Positions 27,814-35,236 of a stretch of DNA of 64,000 nt are shown here, one piece after another (positions within the stretch are counted from its first letter, which is position 1; the number at the start of each line of letters is the position of its first letter). The notes beneath the pieces are model-generated. The model saw only the letters and a list, made by a program, of their open reading frames with translations, searched no databases and had not been told where the DNA came from. This DNA is from Paraburkholderia sp. (GTDB lineage Bacteria; Pseudomonadota; Gammaproteobacteria; Burkholderiales; Burkholderiaceae), in assembly GCA_004322045.1 (NCBI GenBank), contig SCRN01000042.1, forward strand, positions 19,045 to 83,044, read 5' to 3'. A program made the translations under genes and the position numbers.

Positions 27814-28785
27814 ATGGCAGAGCAGTTTGAGCAACGTGAGTCGCTCGCATTGATGCACCAAATGGGGTTGAACAGCGGGGCAATCGAGCGCCGCAGGGAG
27901 ATCGTCGGCCTCGAGGCGGTCGATCTGGGGCGCATTGCGACGATCAAAGACCTCGTTCTGCGCGGGGCCGACGACTATTGCGCCATCTTCTTCGATTCCC
28001 TCGCCAACTTCGCCGAGGCCCGCCCGTTGCTTCACAACACGGCGCTGTTCGATCGCGCGAGGCGCCTCAAGCTCGATCACCTGCAGGGGCTCGCCTCGGG
28101 CGAGTACGACACTCAATACGTCGAGCAGCGCATCGAGCTCGGCTTGCTTTATGCGGCAGCCGGCCTCGACAACCGCAGCTTCTTGGGCGCCTTCCTCGCC
28201 CTGGTCAAGCAGATCGGCTCGGACATCATGCAGCATGCCGGCCTGCCGCCCCCGGATGCATTCGAAGCCTTCATGTCGCTCCAGAAGGTGGTCTTCTTCG
28301 ATATCGGTCTCATCGTCGATGTGCTCGTGGCCCAACGCGAGCGCGTCATCCGGCAGCAGCAAGAGGCGATCAGGGAACTGTCGACGCCCGTGCTGCAACT
28401 GCGCGACCGTCTGCTGCTGTTGCCGATCATCGGTGTGATCGATACCTATCGCGCGCGCCTCATTACCGAGAACCTGTTGGAATCGATTCGGGCGAACCGA
28501 GCCAAAGTGGTCGTCATGGATGTGACCGGTGTCGCCACGATCGACTCGCGCGTCGCCAACCATATCCTGCAGACCGTGACGGCAGCACGCCTCATGGGCG
28601 CGCGCGTCATCGTGAGCGGCATCTCGGCGCCCGTGGCCCAGTCGCTCGTGTCGTTGGGCATCGAATTGGGCGGCCTCGATGCCGTAAGCGACCTGCAAGG
28701 CGGCATCGAAGTGGCCGAGCGCAATCTGGGCTACCGCGTCACGCAAGGGGAGCCGATCGACGCGCGCGTGAATGGAGTGAGCTGA
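27814..28785 (+). CDS. RsbR-like stressosome protein: globin-fold sensor domain plus STAS domain
   Basis: 323-residue scaffold and sensor of a stressosome, the large complex that holds RsbT until stress. The N-terminal half (about 30-175) matches the globin-coupled-sensor pattern (KDLVLRGADDYCAIFFDSL, RRLKLDHLQGLASGEYD, IELGLLYAAAGLDNRSFLGAF). The usual proximal haem His of GxxHxxxGL is replaced by Tyr113, so haem binding is doubtful or of unusual type. A linker helix leads to the STAS domain (about 190-305). Thr191 (ELSTPV) and Ser245 (ATIDSRVANH) sit where Bacillus RsbR is phosphorylated. AGGAGG precedes the ATG. First gene of a five-gene operon. Confidence 0.88.
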   Translation: MAEQFEQRESLALMHQMGLNSGAIERRREIVGLEAVDLGRIATIKDLVLRGADDYCAIFFDSLANFAEARPLLHNTALFDRARRLKLDHLQGLASGEYDTQYVEQRIELGLLYAAAGLDNRSFLGAFLALVKQIGSDIMQHAGLPPPDAFEAFMSLQKVVFFDIGLIVDVLVAQRERVIRQQQEAIRELSTPVLQLRDRLLLLPIIGVIDTYRARLITENLLESIRANRAKVVVMDVTGVATIDSRVANHILQTVTAARLMGARVIVSGISAPVAQSLVSLGIELGGLDAVSDLQGGIEVAERNLGYRVTQGEPIDARVNGVS

Positions 28786-28789
28786 TACC

Positions 28790-29164
28790 GTGTCCGTTCC
28801 TATTCTCAAGCAAGGCGATGTACTGATCGCGTCGATTCAGTCTGCGCTCACGGACCAAGACCTCATCCAACTGCGTGAAGACTTCGCCGAGAAGATCGGC
28901 CGCTTCCGCACCCGCGGCGTCATCATCGACGTAACCGCGCTCGACGTGCTCGATTCGTTCGCCACGCGCACCCTGCGCGGGATCGCCTATGTCGCCAAGC
29001 TGCGCGGCGCTACCACGGTCGTCGTCGGCATCCAGCCGGAGGTGGCCTTCGCCATGGTGCAGCTCGGGCTCGCACTAGAAGGCATCGCGACAGCGCTCGA
29101 CCTCGAAGAAGGCCTCGACTACCTAGGCAAAACCGCGCGCAGGAGCCTGGGCCATGCCGGCTGA
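28790..29164 (+). CDS. RsbS-like STAS protein of the stressosome core
   Basis: 124-residue single STAS domain that forms the stressosome core with RsbR and holds RsbT. Ser56 in DVTALDVLDSFATRTL is the expected phosphorylation site for RsbT (Ser59 in Bacillus). The start is a GTG four bases after the rsbR-like stop, and the end overlaps the rsbT-like gene by 11 bases. Both points indicate coupled translation and fixed stoichiometry. Confidence 0.9.
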   Translation: MSVPILKQGDVLIASIQSALTDQDLIQLREDFAEKIGRFRTRGVIIDVTALDVLDSFATRTLRGIAYVAKLRGATTVVVGIQPEVAFAMVQLGLALEGIATALDLEEGLDYLGKTARRSLGHAG

Positions 29165-29555
29165 GATCCGCGTGCCTATCGAGCGCGAGGAGGACGTCGT
29201 CATCGCGCGCCAAAAAGGCCGCGAATTGGGCGCCGAAATCGGCTTCTCGAACACGGACCGCACCATCATCGCACTGGCCATTTCGGAGATCGCCCGCAAC
29301 ATCATCAGCTACGCGCGCCGCGGCGAGATCGTGATGTGCAGGATCGACGATGGCGTGCGCGTGGGCATCTCCATCGTCGCCGAGGACGAAGGCCCCGGCA
29401 TCGCCGATATCGAACTCGCGATGCGCGATGGCTACTCCACGGCGAAAAGCCTCGGGGTGGGCCTGCCTGGCACGAAGCGAATCATGGACGAATTCGCGCT
29501 GACGTCGGTCGTCGGCAAAGGCACGACCGTCAAAATGAAAAGGTGGCTGCGATGA
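29154..29555 (+). CDS. RsbT-like serine/threonine kinase
   Basis: 133-residue GHKL-type kinase. The ATP site is seen as the N-box ALAISEIARNIISYA, the G1 motif EDEGPGIADIELAM and the G2 motif SLGVGLPGTKRIMDEF. In known modules it phosphorylates RsbS and RsbR, leaves the complex and then switches on a partner through the partner's RsbU-type N-terminal domain. Here such a domain is present on the histidine kinase two genes downstream. It overlaps both neighbours. Confidence 0.9.
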   Translation: MPAEIRVPIEREEDVVIARQKGRELGAEIGFSNTDRTIIALAISEIARNIISYARRGEIVMCRIDDGVRVGISIVAEDEGPGIADIELAMRDGYSTAKSLGVGLPGTKRIMDEFALTSVVGKGTTVKMKRWLR

Positions 29556-30172
29556 CCGATCCGGCCGCCTCGCGAGCGTCGATCATCGAGTGGGGCTGGG
29601 CCGGCCGCGCGCTGGAAGAGCCGTCCGGCGACATGCATGCGGTCGTCGAGCGCGAGGACGGCGCACTCGTGGCGCTGCTCGACGGGCTTGGGCATGGCAT
29701 CGAAGCGGCCAAGGCCGTGCGCGCTGCGATTCCTGTGGTCGAAGCGCACGACGGTGCGTCGATCGTGCTGCTCGTGCAGCAATGCCATGAAGCGCTGCGC
29801 AAAACTCGGGGCGCGGCGATGACCGTCGCATGGTTCGATGCGAGGGACGCATCGATGACCTGGACCGGCGTCGGCAACGTCGACGGCGTCCTGATCCGCG
29901 CGGCGGGATCGGCGCAAAGGCGCAAAGAAGTCATTTCGACGCGCGGCGGTGTCGTGGGTTATCGCTTGCCGTCGCTGCGCGCTACGCGGCATGAGGTGGC
30001 AAGCGGCGACCTGCTGGTCATGGCGACCGACGGCATTCGAAGCACCTTCAGCGCGGGCATCGTGACGCAATTTACCGCACAGGAAATCGCCGAATCGATC
30101 CTGGTCCGATATGCGAAAGAAACCGACGATGCGCATGTGGTCGTTGCGCGCTATCTTGGGGCTGGCCCATGA
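29552..30172 (+). CDS. RsbX-like PP2C phosphatase
   Basis: 206-residue SpoIIE/PP2C-type phosphatase. The metal-binding residues appear in LLDGLGHGIEAAKA (44-57), GVGNVDGVLI and LLVMATDGI. In Bacillus RsbX removes phosphate from RsbR and RsbS to reset the stressosome, and the size and operon place fit that role. The ATG overlaps the rsbT-like stop (ATGA), and its own stop overlaps the next start in the same way. Confidence 0.87.
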   Translation: MTDPAASRASIIEWGWAGRALEEPSGDMHAVVEREDGALVALLDGLGHGIEAAKAVRAAIPVVEAHDGASIVLLVQQCHEALRKTRGAAMTVAWFDARDASMTWTGVGNVDGVLIRAAGSAQRRKEVISTRGGVVGYRLPSLRATRHEVASGDLLVMATDGIRSTFSAGIVTQFTAQEIAESILVRYAKETDDAHVVVARYLGAGP

Positions 30173-31530
30173 GCACGCGGCTCGAGGCGCTGAGCGCCGC
30201 GTATCTCTGCGGCCTTCGAGCGTACTTGGAGGCAGCGAGCGAAGCTGGGCTCGCCCACGCCTATGAACTCGGCCGGCAGGCCATGGCCGATGGGCTCGGG
30301 CTGCTCGACATCGCGCAATTGCATCGTGCCGCGCTCGATACGCTCGTGCTGCCTGCCGCGCCCGCCGATCGCGAGCATCTGCTCGATGCATCGACGGCAT
30401 TTTTCAACGAGCTGCTCGCGCCGTTCGAGCTATCCATCGAGGGCTATCGCGCCGCATTGACGGCCAGCGAGGAACGATTTCATCTCGCGGTGAGCGGTGC
30501 GATGGCAGGATTGTGGGACTGGAATCCGCAAACCGACGAGATCTATTTTTCGCCGCAGTTCAAGCGAATCATGGGGTACGAGGACAGCGAACTGCCCAAC
30601 GAACGCGAGGCGCATTTCGGCGCCATTCATCCCGACGACCGCGATCGTGTCGCGCAAAGAATGAAGGCCCATCTTGAAGATCGGCTCGCTTACGACATCG
30701 AGTATCGAGTGATCGCCAAATCGGGCGAAGTGCGCTGGGTGCATTCGCGCGGCCAAGCGCTATGGAACGCATCGGACACGCCCTATCGCATGGTCGGCTG
30801 GATCTTGGATGTCACCGATCGCAAGCGCGACGAAGAAGCACTGCGCACGTCGCAAGAAGAAATGCGGCGTCTGTCGGCGCACATCCAGCAGGTACGAGAA
30901 CAAGAAAAAGCACGAATCGCCCGAGAGCTTCATGACGATCTGGGGCAGCAACTGACCGCGCTGAAGATGGCCACGTCGTTGTTCGAGCACACCGCAGATA
31001 AAGATCGCGGCCGAGCCGATCAGCACGCGCTGAACGGTCTCTATACGATGATCGACAATCTCGTGCAATCGGTGCGGCACATCGCGGCGGACTTGCATCC
31101 GGTGATTCTGGACGATCTGGGATTGATTCCGGCGATCGACAGCCTCGTCGATGAATTTTCCGCGCGCTACGGCATTCGCGTGGTCCGGCATATCGATGCC
31201 GACGGGATCTCATTCAATCGCGAGTGCAGAATCGACATGTTTCGCATGGTGCAGGAAGCGCTGACGAACGTCGCACGCCACTCGGGCGCGACTGAAGTCG
31301 TGTTGGATATCGAGCGCGTCGACCCGCACTGCATCGTGCGCATCGTGGATAACGGTCGCGGGGCCGCGCAGCAAGGCGCGAAAGGGCGCCATTCGTTCGG
31401 GCTGCTCGGGATGCGCGAGCGCGCTGCGCTGCTCGGCGGCGAGATCCGCATCAGTACCTCGCCCGGCAAAGGATTCGCACTGACTGCCCTCTTGCCGCTC
31501 GCGTCGATCGAAGCCAAGCCCACGCCTTAA
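30169..31530 (+). CDS. Hybrid sensor: RsbU-like N-terminal domain, PAS domain and NarL-type histidine kinase
   Basis: 453-residue kinase, presumably cytoplasmic as no membrane segment is seen. Residues about 5-85 (YLCGLRAYLEAASEAGLAHAYELGRQA, GLLDIAQLHRAAL) resemble the N-terminal domain of RsbU that binds RsbT. A PAS domain with PAC follows (about 100-218; GLWDWNPQTDEIYFSPQFKRIMGY). Then comes HisKA_3 with phospho-acceptor His255 in ARELHDDLGQQLTALKM and a HATPase domain (about 350-448; QEALTNVARHSG, DNGRG, GLLGMRER). It overlaps the RsbX-like gene by 4 bases. No response regulator is adjacent, so the partner lies elsewhere. Activation by free RsbT is inferred. Confidence 0.85.
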   Translation: MSTRLEALSAAYLCGLRAYLEAASEAGLAHAYELGRQAMADGLGLLDIAQLHRAALDTLVLPAAPADREHLLDASTAFFNELLAPFELSIEGYRAALTASEERFHLAVSGAMAGLWDWNPQTDEIYFSPQFKRIMGYEDSELPNEREAHFGAIHPDDRDRVAQRMKAHLEDRLAYDIEYRVIAKSGEVRWVHSRGQALWNASDTPYRMVGWILDVTDRKRDEEALRTSQEEMRRLSAHIQQVREQEKARIARELHDDLGQQLTALKMATSLFEHTADKDRGRADQHALNGLYTMIDNLVQSVRHIAADLHPVILDDLGLIPAIDSLVDEFSARYGIRVVRHIDADGISFNRECRIDMFRMVQEALTNVARHSGATEVVLDIERVDPHCIVRIVDNGRGAAQQGAKGRHSFGLLGMRERAALLGGEIRISTSPGKGFALTALLPLASIEAKPTP

Positions 31531-31964
31531 TCGTCGGCCGGATCGTCTTTGTCCCATTGGGTGAGCGTGATCGTCACCCCGCGGCCGGGCGCCGACTCGA
31601 TTTGGAACTCGTCGACCAAGCGTTGGGCGCCGGATAGGCCTAAACCAAGGCTTCCTTTGGTCGAGTACCCGTCTTGCATCGCCAGTGCGATGTCGGCAAT
31701 GCCCGGGCCTTGATCGCGCGCCACGACAACGATGCCGCGACGTTCTCCATCGGCAAGCGGGCGAAAGCAAAGTTCGCCTCGGCCTGCATGCACGACGATG
31801 TTGCGCGCGATTTCGGAGACGGCGGTGGCCAGCGCTACCGCTTTTTTCTCGCTGAACCCTTCTTTTGCAGCCAAATCGCGCACGCGCTGGCGCGCCCAGT
31901 CCACGTCGGAAGGTTCCCTCACGAATACGTCGACACGTTCATCGACTGCGCGGCGCTCGCTCAT
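31527..31964 (-). CDS. Second RsbT/RsbW-like serine kinase
   Basis: 145-residue GHKL kinase closely resembling the rsbT-like protein at 29154, with VSEIARNIVVHAGRGEL, ARDQGPGIADIALAMQDGYSTKGSLGLGLSGA-type segments and DEFQIESAPGRG. It could feed into the same stressosome or act as an anti-sigma factor. It is read toward the histidine kinase gene, and the two share the palindromic TTAA at 31527-31530 as both stop codons. Its start is overlapped by the stop of a 15-codon upstream frame that has the better ribosome site. Its expression may therefore depend on that leader. Confidence 0.87.
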   Translation of the reverse strand: MSERRAVDERVDVFVREPSDVDWARQRVRDLAAKEGFSEKKAVALATAVSEIARNIVVHAGRGELCFRPLADGERRGIVVVARDQGPGIADIALAMQDGYSTKGSLGLGLSGAQRLVDEFQIESAPGRGVTITLTQWDKDDPADD

Positions 31965-32008
31965 ATTGCGTTCGAGCCTGGAGGTTGCAGGGTGTTGCGA
32001 GAGGCCAT
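31961..32008 (-). CDS. Possible 15-residue leader peptide upstream of the second RsbT-like gene
   Basis: ATG at 32008, preceded by AGGAAGGAG (32018-32026 on the minus strand) at 9 bases, opens a frame MASRNTLQPPGSNAI that stops at 31961. Its TGA overlaps the ATG of the kinase gene by ATGA, in a different frame. The kinase itself has no good Shine-Dalgarno. The arrangement fits translational coupling through a leader. The peptide has no known relative, so the claim rests on position and ribosome site only. Confidence 0.45.
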   Translation of the reverse strand: MASRNTLQPPGSNAI

Positions 32009-32011
32009 GAG

Positions 32012-32938
32012 CTATCGCTCCTTCCTGTTATCGTTAGCAGCACGCTCGCGCGCCGCCGCGAACATCGCGTGCAACCGTTGCCGCTCGCCGTCCGTCAGAT
32101 GACTCGCCCCCGTCGGCATGACCAGCGCAAGGTGCAGCGTCAAATCGCCGCGCATGCCGCTGCGATCCGTGAGGCCTTGCCCGCGCAAACGAATGGCGCT
32201 GCCCGATTGCGCATTCGGGGCAATGTTCACCTGCAACGCGCGGCCCAGGACGTGCGCTTGCACAGCGCCGCCGAGCACGGCCGTCACGAAGTCGACCTCG
32301 ATGTCGCAAGCGATATTCAAACCATCGCGCCTGAACGCAGCACTGCATACGATTACGACGGAGAAGATCGCATCGCCCGGCGCGCCGCCGTGAACCCCGG
32401 CATAACCGCCGCCTTCCACGACGTAACGCTGGCCATCCCATGCACCGGGCAAAATCCTCACCGTTTGTATCTTGCGCTGAGCCGCGACACGCGCGCCGCG
32501 ACAGAGTGGACAACGATGGCTCGCGAGCCCTTGACACTGCAAGCACGGTCCCTTCGTCATGTAGGTCGCCTCCACCTCGCCGCCGTAGATCGCGGCTTCG
32601 AGCGGCACGAACAGTTCGGCCATGCAATCTGCGCCTCGCATCGGCGGGCGGCTGCGGGGTTCCGGGGGCGAGGCGTCCCTTTCCCTTTCTCGTGATTGTG
32701 CCGGGCCATGCTGCGGGCTGGGCACAGGCGCCTTGCGCTCGCCGATCAGAATTTCGAACGCTTCCTGAATACGCTTGAATACGGGCTCGACGCTCGCTTC
32801 GCGGCCCTTATTGCGGTCCGGGTGGTATTTGGCCCTGAGCCGCCGGTAGGCGCGCTTGATCTCCACGGGCGACGCCGTACTCGGCAGCTCGAGCCGCCTG
32901 TAATATTGGTCGAGGCTCACGCGCTCTCCCCGATGCAT
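32012..32938 (-). CDS. J-domain protein with shortened zinc region and DnaJ C-terminal domain
   Basis: About 308-residue DnaJ/CbpA-like co-chaperone. The J-domain is near the N-terminus (DQYYRRLELPSTASPVEIKRAYRRL, HPDR near 38). A Pro/Arg-rich linker follows, then a substrate-binding C-terminal domain (YVVEGGGYAG, APNAQSGSAIRLRGQGL). Only two Cys-X2-Cys pairs (CLQCQG and CPLCRG) remain of the four in true DnaJ, so at most one zinc is bound. The start is uncertain: ATG at 32938, or GTG at 32977 with a 13-residue extension. Neither has a strong ribosome site. It lies upstream of and co-oriented with the second RsbT-like gene, linking a chaperone to stress signalling. Confidence 0.83.
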   Translation of the reverse strand: MHRGERVSLDQYYRRLELPSTASPVEIKRAYRRLRAKYHPDRNKGREASVEPVFKRIQEAFEILIGERKAPVPSPQHGPAQSRERERDASPPEPRSRPPMRGADCMAELFVPLEAAIYGGEVEATYMTKGPCLQCQGLASHRCPLCRGARVAAQRKIQTVRILPGAWDGQRYVVEGGGYAGVHGGAPGDAIFSVVIVCSAAFRRDGLNIACDIEVDFVTAVLGGAVQAHVLGRALQVNIAPNAQSGSAIRLRGQGLTDRSGMRGDLTLHLALVMPTGASHLTDGERQRLHAMFAAARERAANDNRKER

Positions 32939-33151
32939 TGCAAGATGCGTAAGTCTAGCAAGAAGCGGAGACTCCACCGGCGATGTCCGATCCAGCGCTC
33001 CACGCGCGGTCGTGCAAGCGATGCTGCGGCCGATAGCGGCGGCTTGGCTCGGCTCAACGGCCTATGCAACGGCGTACTATGTCGTCATCCCGCGCCACAA
33101 GCCCGGGCTGACCATGCGATCGATCGATTCCATACCAGGAGGAGGTGCATC

Positions 33152-34267
33152 ATGCTGATCGGCGTTCCCAAGGAGATCAAGAACCAAGAGTACCGGGTAG
33201 GCCTTACCCCGGCCGGGACACGAGAACTCGTAAGCCGCGGGCATCAAGTCATCGTCGAAGCGAATGCCGGTTTGGCCGTCGGCTTACCCGACGAGGCCTA
33301 TACCGCGGCAGGCGCATCCCTATGCGGCGACGCACAAGAGGTCTACGCGCGCGCCGACATGATCGTCAAAGTCAAAGAGCCGCAAGCCGTCGAACGCGCG
33401 ATGCTGCGTAAAGGACAAATCCTCTACGCCTATCTGCACCTCGCGCCCGATCGCCAGCAGGCAACCGACCTGATCGAATCGGGCGCAGTGTGCGTCGCGT
33501 ACGAGACGATCACCGGCCCCGGTGGCGGCTTGCCCTTGCTCGCGCCGATGAGCGAAGTGGCCGGACGCATGTCGATTCAGGTTGCTGCCGCGCATCTAGA
33601 GAAGCCGCATGGCGGCATGGGCCTCTTGCTCGCCGGCGTGCCCGGCGTCGCGCCAGGGCATGTCGTCATCATCGGCGGCGGCACGGTGGGCACGAACGCG
33701 CTGCAGATGGCGGTCGGCATCGGTGCGCGCGTCACGATTCTCGACACGAACGTCGATCGCCTACGTCAGCTCGATCTGATTTTCGGCAACCGCATTACGA
33801 CGCAGTATTCCAGCGCCAACTCGCTCGAGCGATGCATCGCGAGCGCCGACGCCGTCATCGGCGCGGTATTGATTCCGGGCGCGACGGCGCCCAAGCTCGT
33901 CACCCGCGGCATGATTTCGACCATGAAGAAGGGCGCGGTCGTCGTCGACGTCGCCATCGATCAAGGAGGCTGCTTCGAGACGTCGCACGCCACGACCCAT
34001 GCGGATCCCACTTATGTCGTCGACGGCGTGATCCACTATTGCGTCGCCAACATGCCGGGCGCCGTGGCGCGCACGTCCACCTTCGCGCTGACCAACGCCA
34101 CGCTAGGCCATGCGCTCGCGCTGGCGACCAAGGGATGGAAACGAGCGATGGCCGAGGATAAGCACCTGCGAGCGGGACTGAACGTCTGCGAGGGGCAAGT
34201 CACGCACGAGGCCGTGGCGACGGCGCTCGGGCGGCCCTACGTCAACGCGGACGATTTGCTCGCCTAA
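33152..34267 (+). CDS. ald: Alanine dehydrogenase
   Basis: 371-residue NAD-dependent L-alanine dehydrogenase that interconverts alanine and pyruvate plus ammonia. Catalytic and substrate residues Arg15 (EYRVGLTP), Lys75 (KVKEP) and His96 (AYLHLAPD) are at the expected positions. The NAD motif VVIIGGGTVGTNALQMA lies near 170-186, and the conserved VDVAIDQGGCFETSHATTH follows. AGGAGGAGG precedes the ATG at 33152, which is a strong ribosome site. It stands alone, with the J-domain gene diverging upstream. Confidence 0.96.
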   Translation: MLIGVPKEIKNQEYRVGLTPAGTRELVSRGHQVIVEANAGLAVGLPDEAYTAAGASLCGDAQEVYARADMIVKVKEPQAVERAMLRKGQILYAYLHLAPDRQQATDLIESGAVCVAYETITGPGGGLPLLAPMSEVAGRMSIQVAAAHLEKPHGGMGLLLAGVPGVAPGHVVIIGGGTVGTNALQMAVGIGARVTILDTNVDRLRQLDLIFGNRITTQYSSANSLERCIASADAVIGAVLIPGATAPKLVTRGMISTMKKGAVVVDVAIDQGGCFETSHATTHADPTYVVDGVIHYCVANMPGAVARTSTFALTNATLGHALALATKGWKRAMAEDKHLRAGLNVCEGQVTHEAVATALGRPYVNADDLLA

Positions 34268-34358
34268 GGTACGGCCGCATTCATCACGACGAAACCATCC
34301 GCGGGGGCGCTCGCCATGAAACCGGGCGCTCGCTCTCGCACCTTCCCCTTCCCCCGCC

Positions 34359-34559
34359 GTGCCGAAAGCCCCTGCTCCCCGAGATCGATCGCAGGACGAT
34401 CCGCGCCCCACGCCACCGAAGCGGCCGACGCAAGACGATTGCTGCCATAGCGGCTGCTCGCCCTGCGTCTTCGAGCTCTACGAAGAAGCGCTGGATCGGT
34501 ACGAAGCCGCGCTCGCGCTTTGGGAAGCGCGTCAAGCCATGCGGCGCAAAGCGCGTTGA
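34359..34559 (+). CDS. Small oxidoreductase-like-domain protein (PF09791 type)
   Basis: 66-residue protein with the pattern DDCCHSGCSPCVFELYEEALDRYEAAL at about residues 26-52, the short Cys-rich motif followed by a helix that defines this family. Four cysteines lie within nine residues, so metal or Fe-S binding is plausible. No function is established. The N-terminal 25 residues are Pro-, Arg- and Asp-rich and poorly ordered. The start is a GTG without a clear ribosome site. It lies between ald and a GNAT gene in the same direction. Confidence 0.72.
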   Translation: MPKAPAPRDRSQDDPRPTPPKRPTQDDCCHSGCSPCVFELYEEALDRYEAALALWEARQAMRRKAR

Positions 34560-34674
34560 CGCGGGCATGCTCGCCTCTTCGCTTTCCAGGCGTTTCATGC
34601 ATGAAGGCCGCGCTGGCATGCGTGTAGTACGATCACGCCATGCGCTCACACCATCCAATCGTCAAAGGAACCCC

Positions 34675-35205
34675 ATGAGCGAACACCACATCGTGCGCTG
34701 CACGTTCGAGCGCCACGCCGACGCCATTCTCGCCATCTTCAACGAGGCCATTGCCAATTCGACGGCGCTTTACGATTACAAGCCGCGGACGCCGCAAAAC
34801 ATGGTCGCCTGGTTCGACGCCAAGCAAAGCGGCGGCTTTCCGGTGATCGGCGTGGAAGACGGCAGCGGCAAGCTGATGGGCTTCGGCAGCTACGGCACGT
34901 TTCGCGCGTGGCCGGCGTACAAGTACACGGTGGAACACTCGGTGTACGTCGAGAAGGATCACCGCGGTCGAGGCCTGGGCCGCGTGCTGATGCAAGAACT
35001 CATTGCAGCGGCGCGGCACGCAGACCTGCACGCGATGATCGGCGGTATCGATGCGGCGAACCATGGCAGCGTCGCGCTGCACGAGCGGCTCGGCTTCAAG
35101 CACGTGGGCACCTTGCCGCAGGTCGGGTTCAAGTTCGGGCACTGGCTCGATTTGGCGTTCTATCAACTGATCTTGGAAACGCCGCGGCATCCGGTCGATG
35201 GATGA
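34675..35205 (+). CDS. GNAT N-acetyltransferase, phosphinothricin acetyltransferase type
   Basis: 176-residue acetyl-CoA-dependent acyltransferase. The acetyl-CoA loop is VEKDHRGRGLGRVLMQEL (about 90-107), followed by AMIGGIDAANHGSVALHERLGFKHVGTLPQVGFKFGHW-type segments that mark the Pat/Bar/MnaT subgroup. Members acetylate phosphinothricin, methionine sulphone or related amino-acid analogues. The natural substrate here is unknown. AAAGGAA stands before the ATG at 34675; upstream in-frame starts have no such site. Confidence 0.9.
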   Translation: MSEHHIVRCTFERHADAILAIFNEAIANSTALYDYKPRTPQNMVAWFDAKQSGGFPVIGVEDGSGKLMGFGSYGTFRAWPAYKYTVEHSVYVEKDHRGRGLGRVLMQELIAAARHADLHAMIGGIDAANHGSVALHERLGFKHVGTLPQVGFKFGHWLDLAFYQLILETPRHPVDG

Positions 35206-35236
35206 AGCTGCCGGTCCGAAGCGAGTGCGCCCATCG

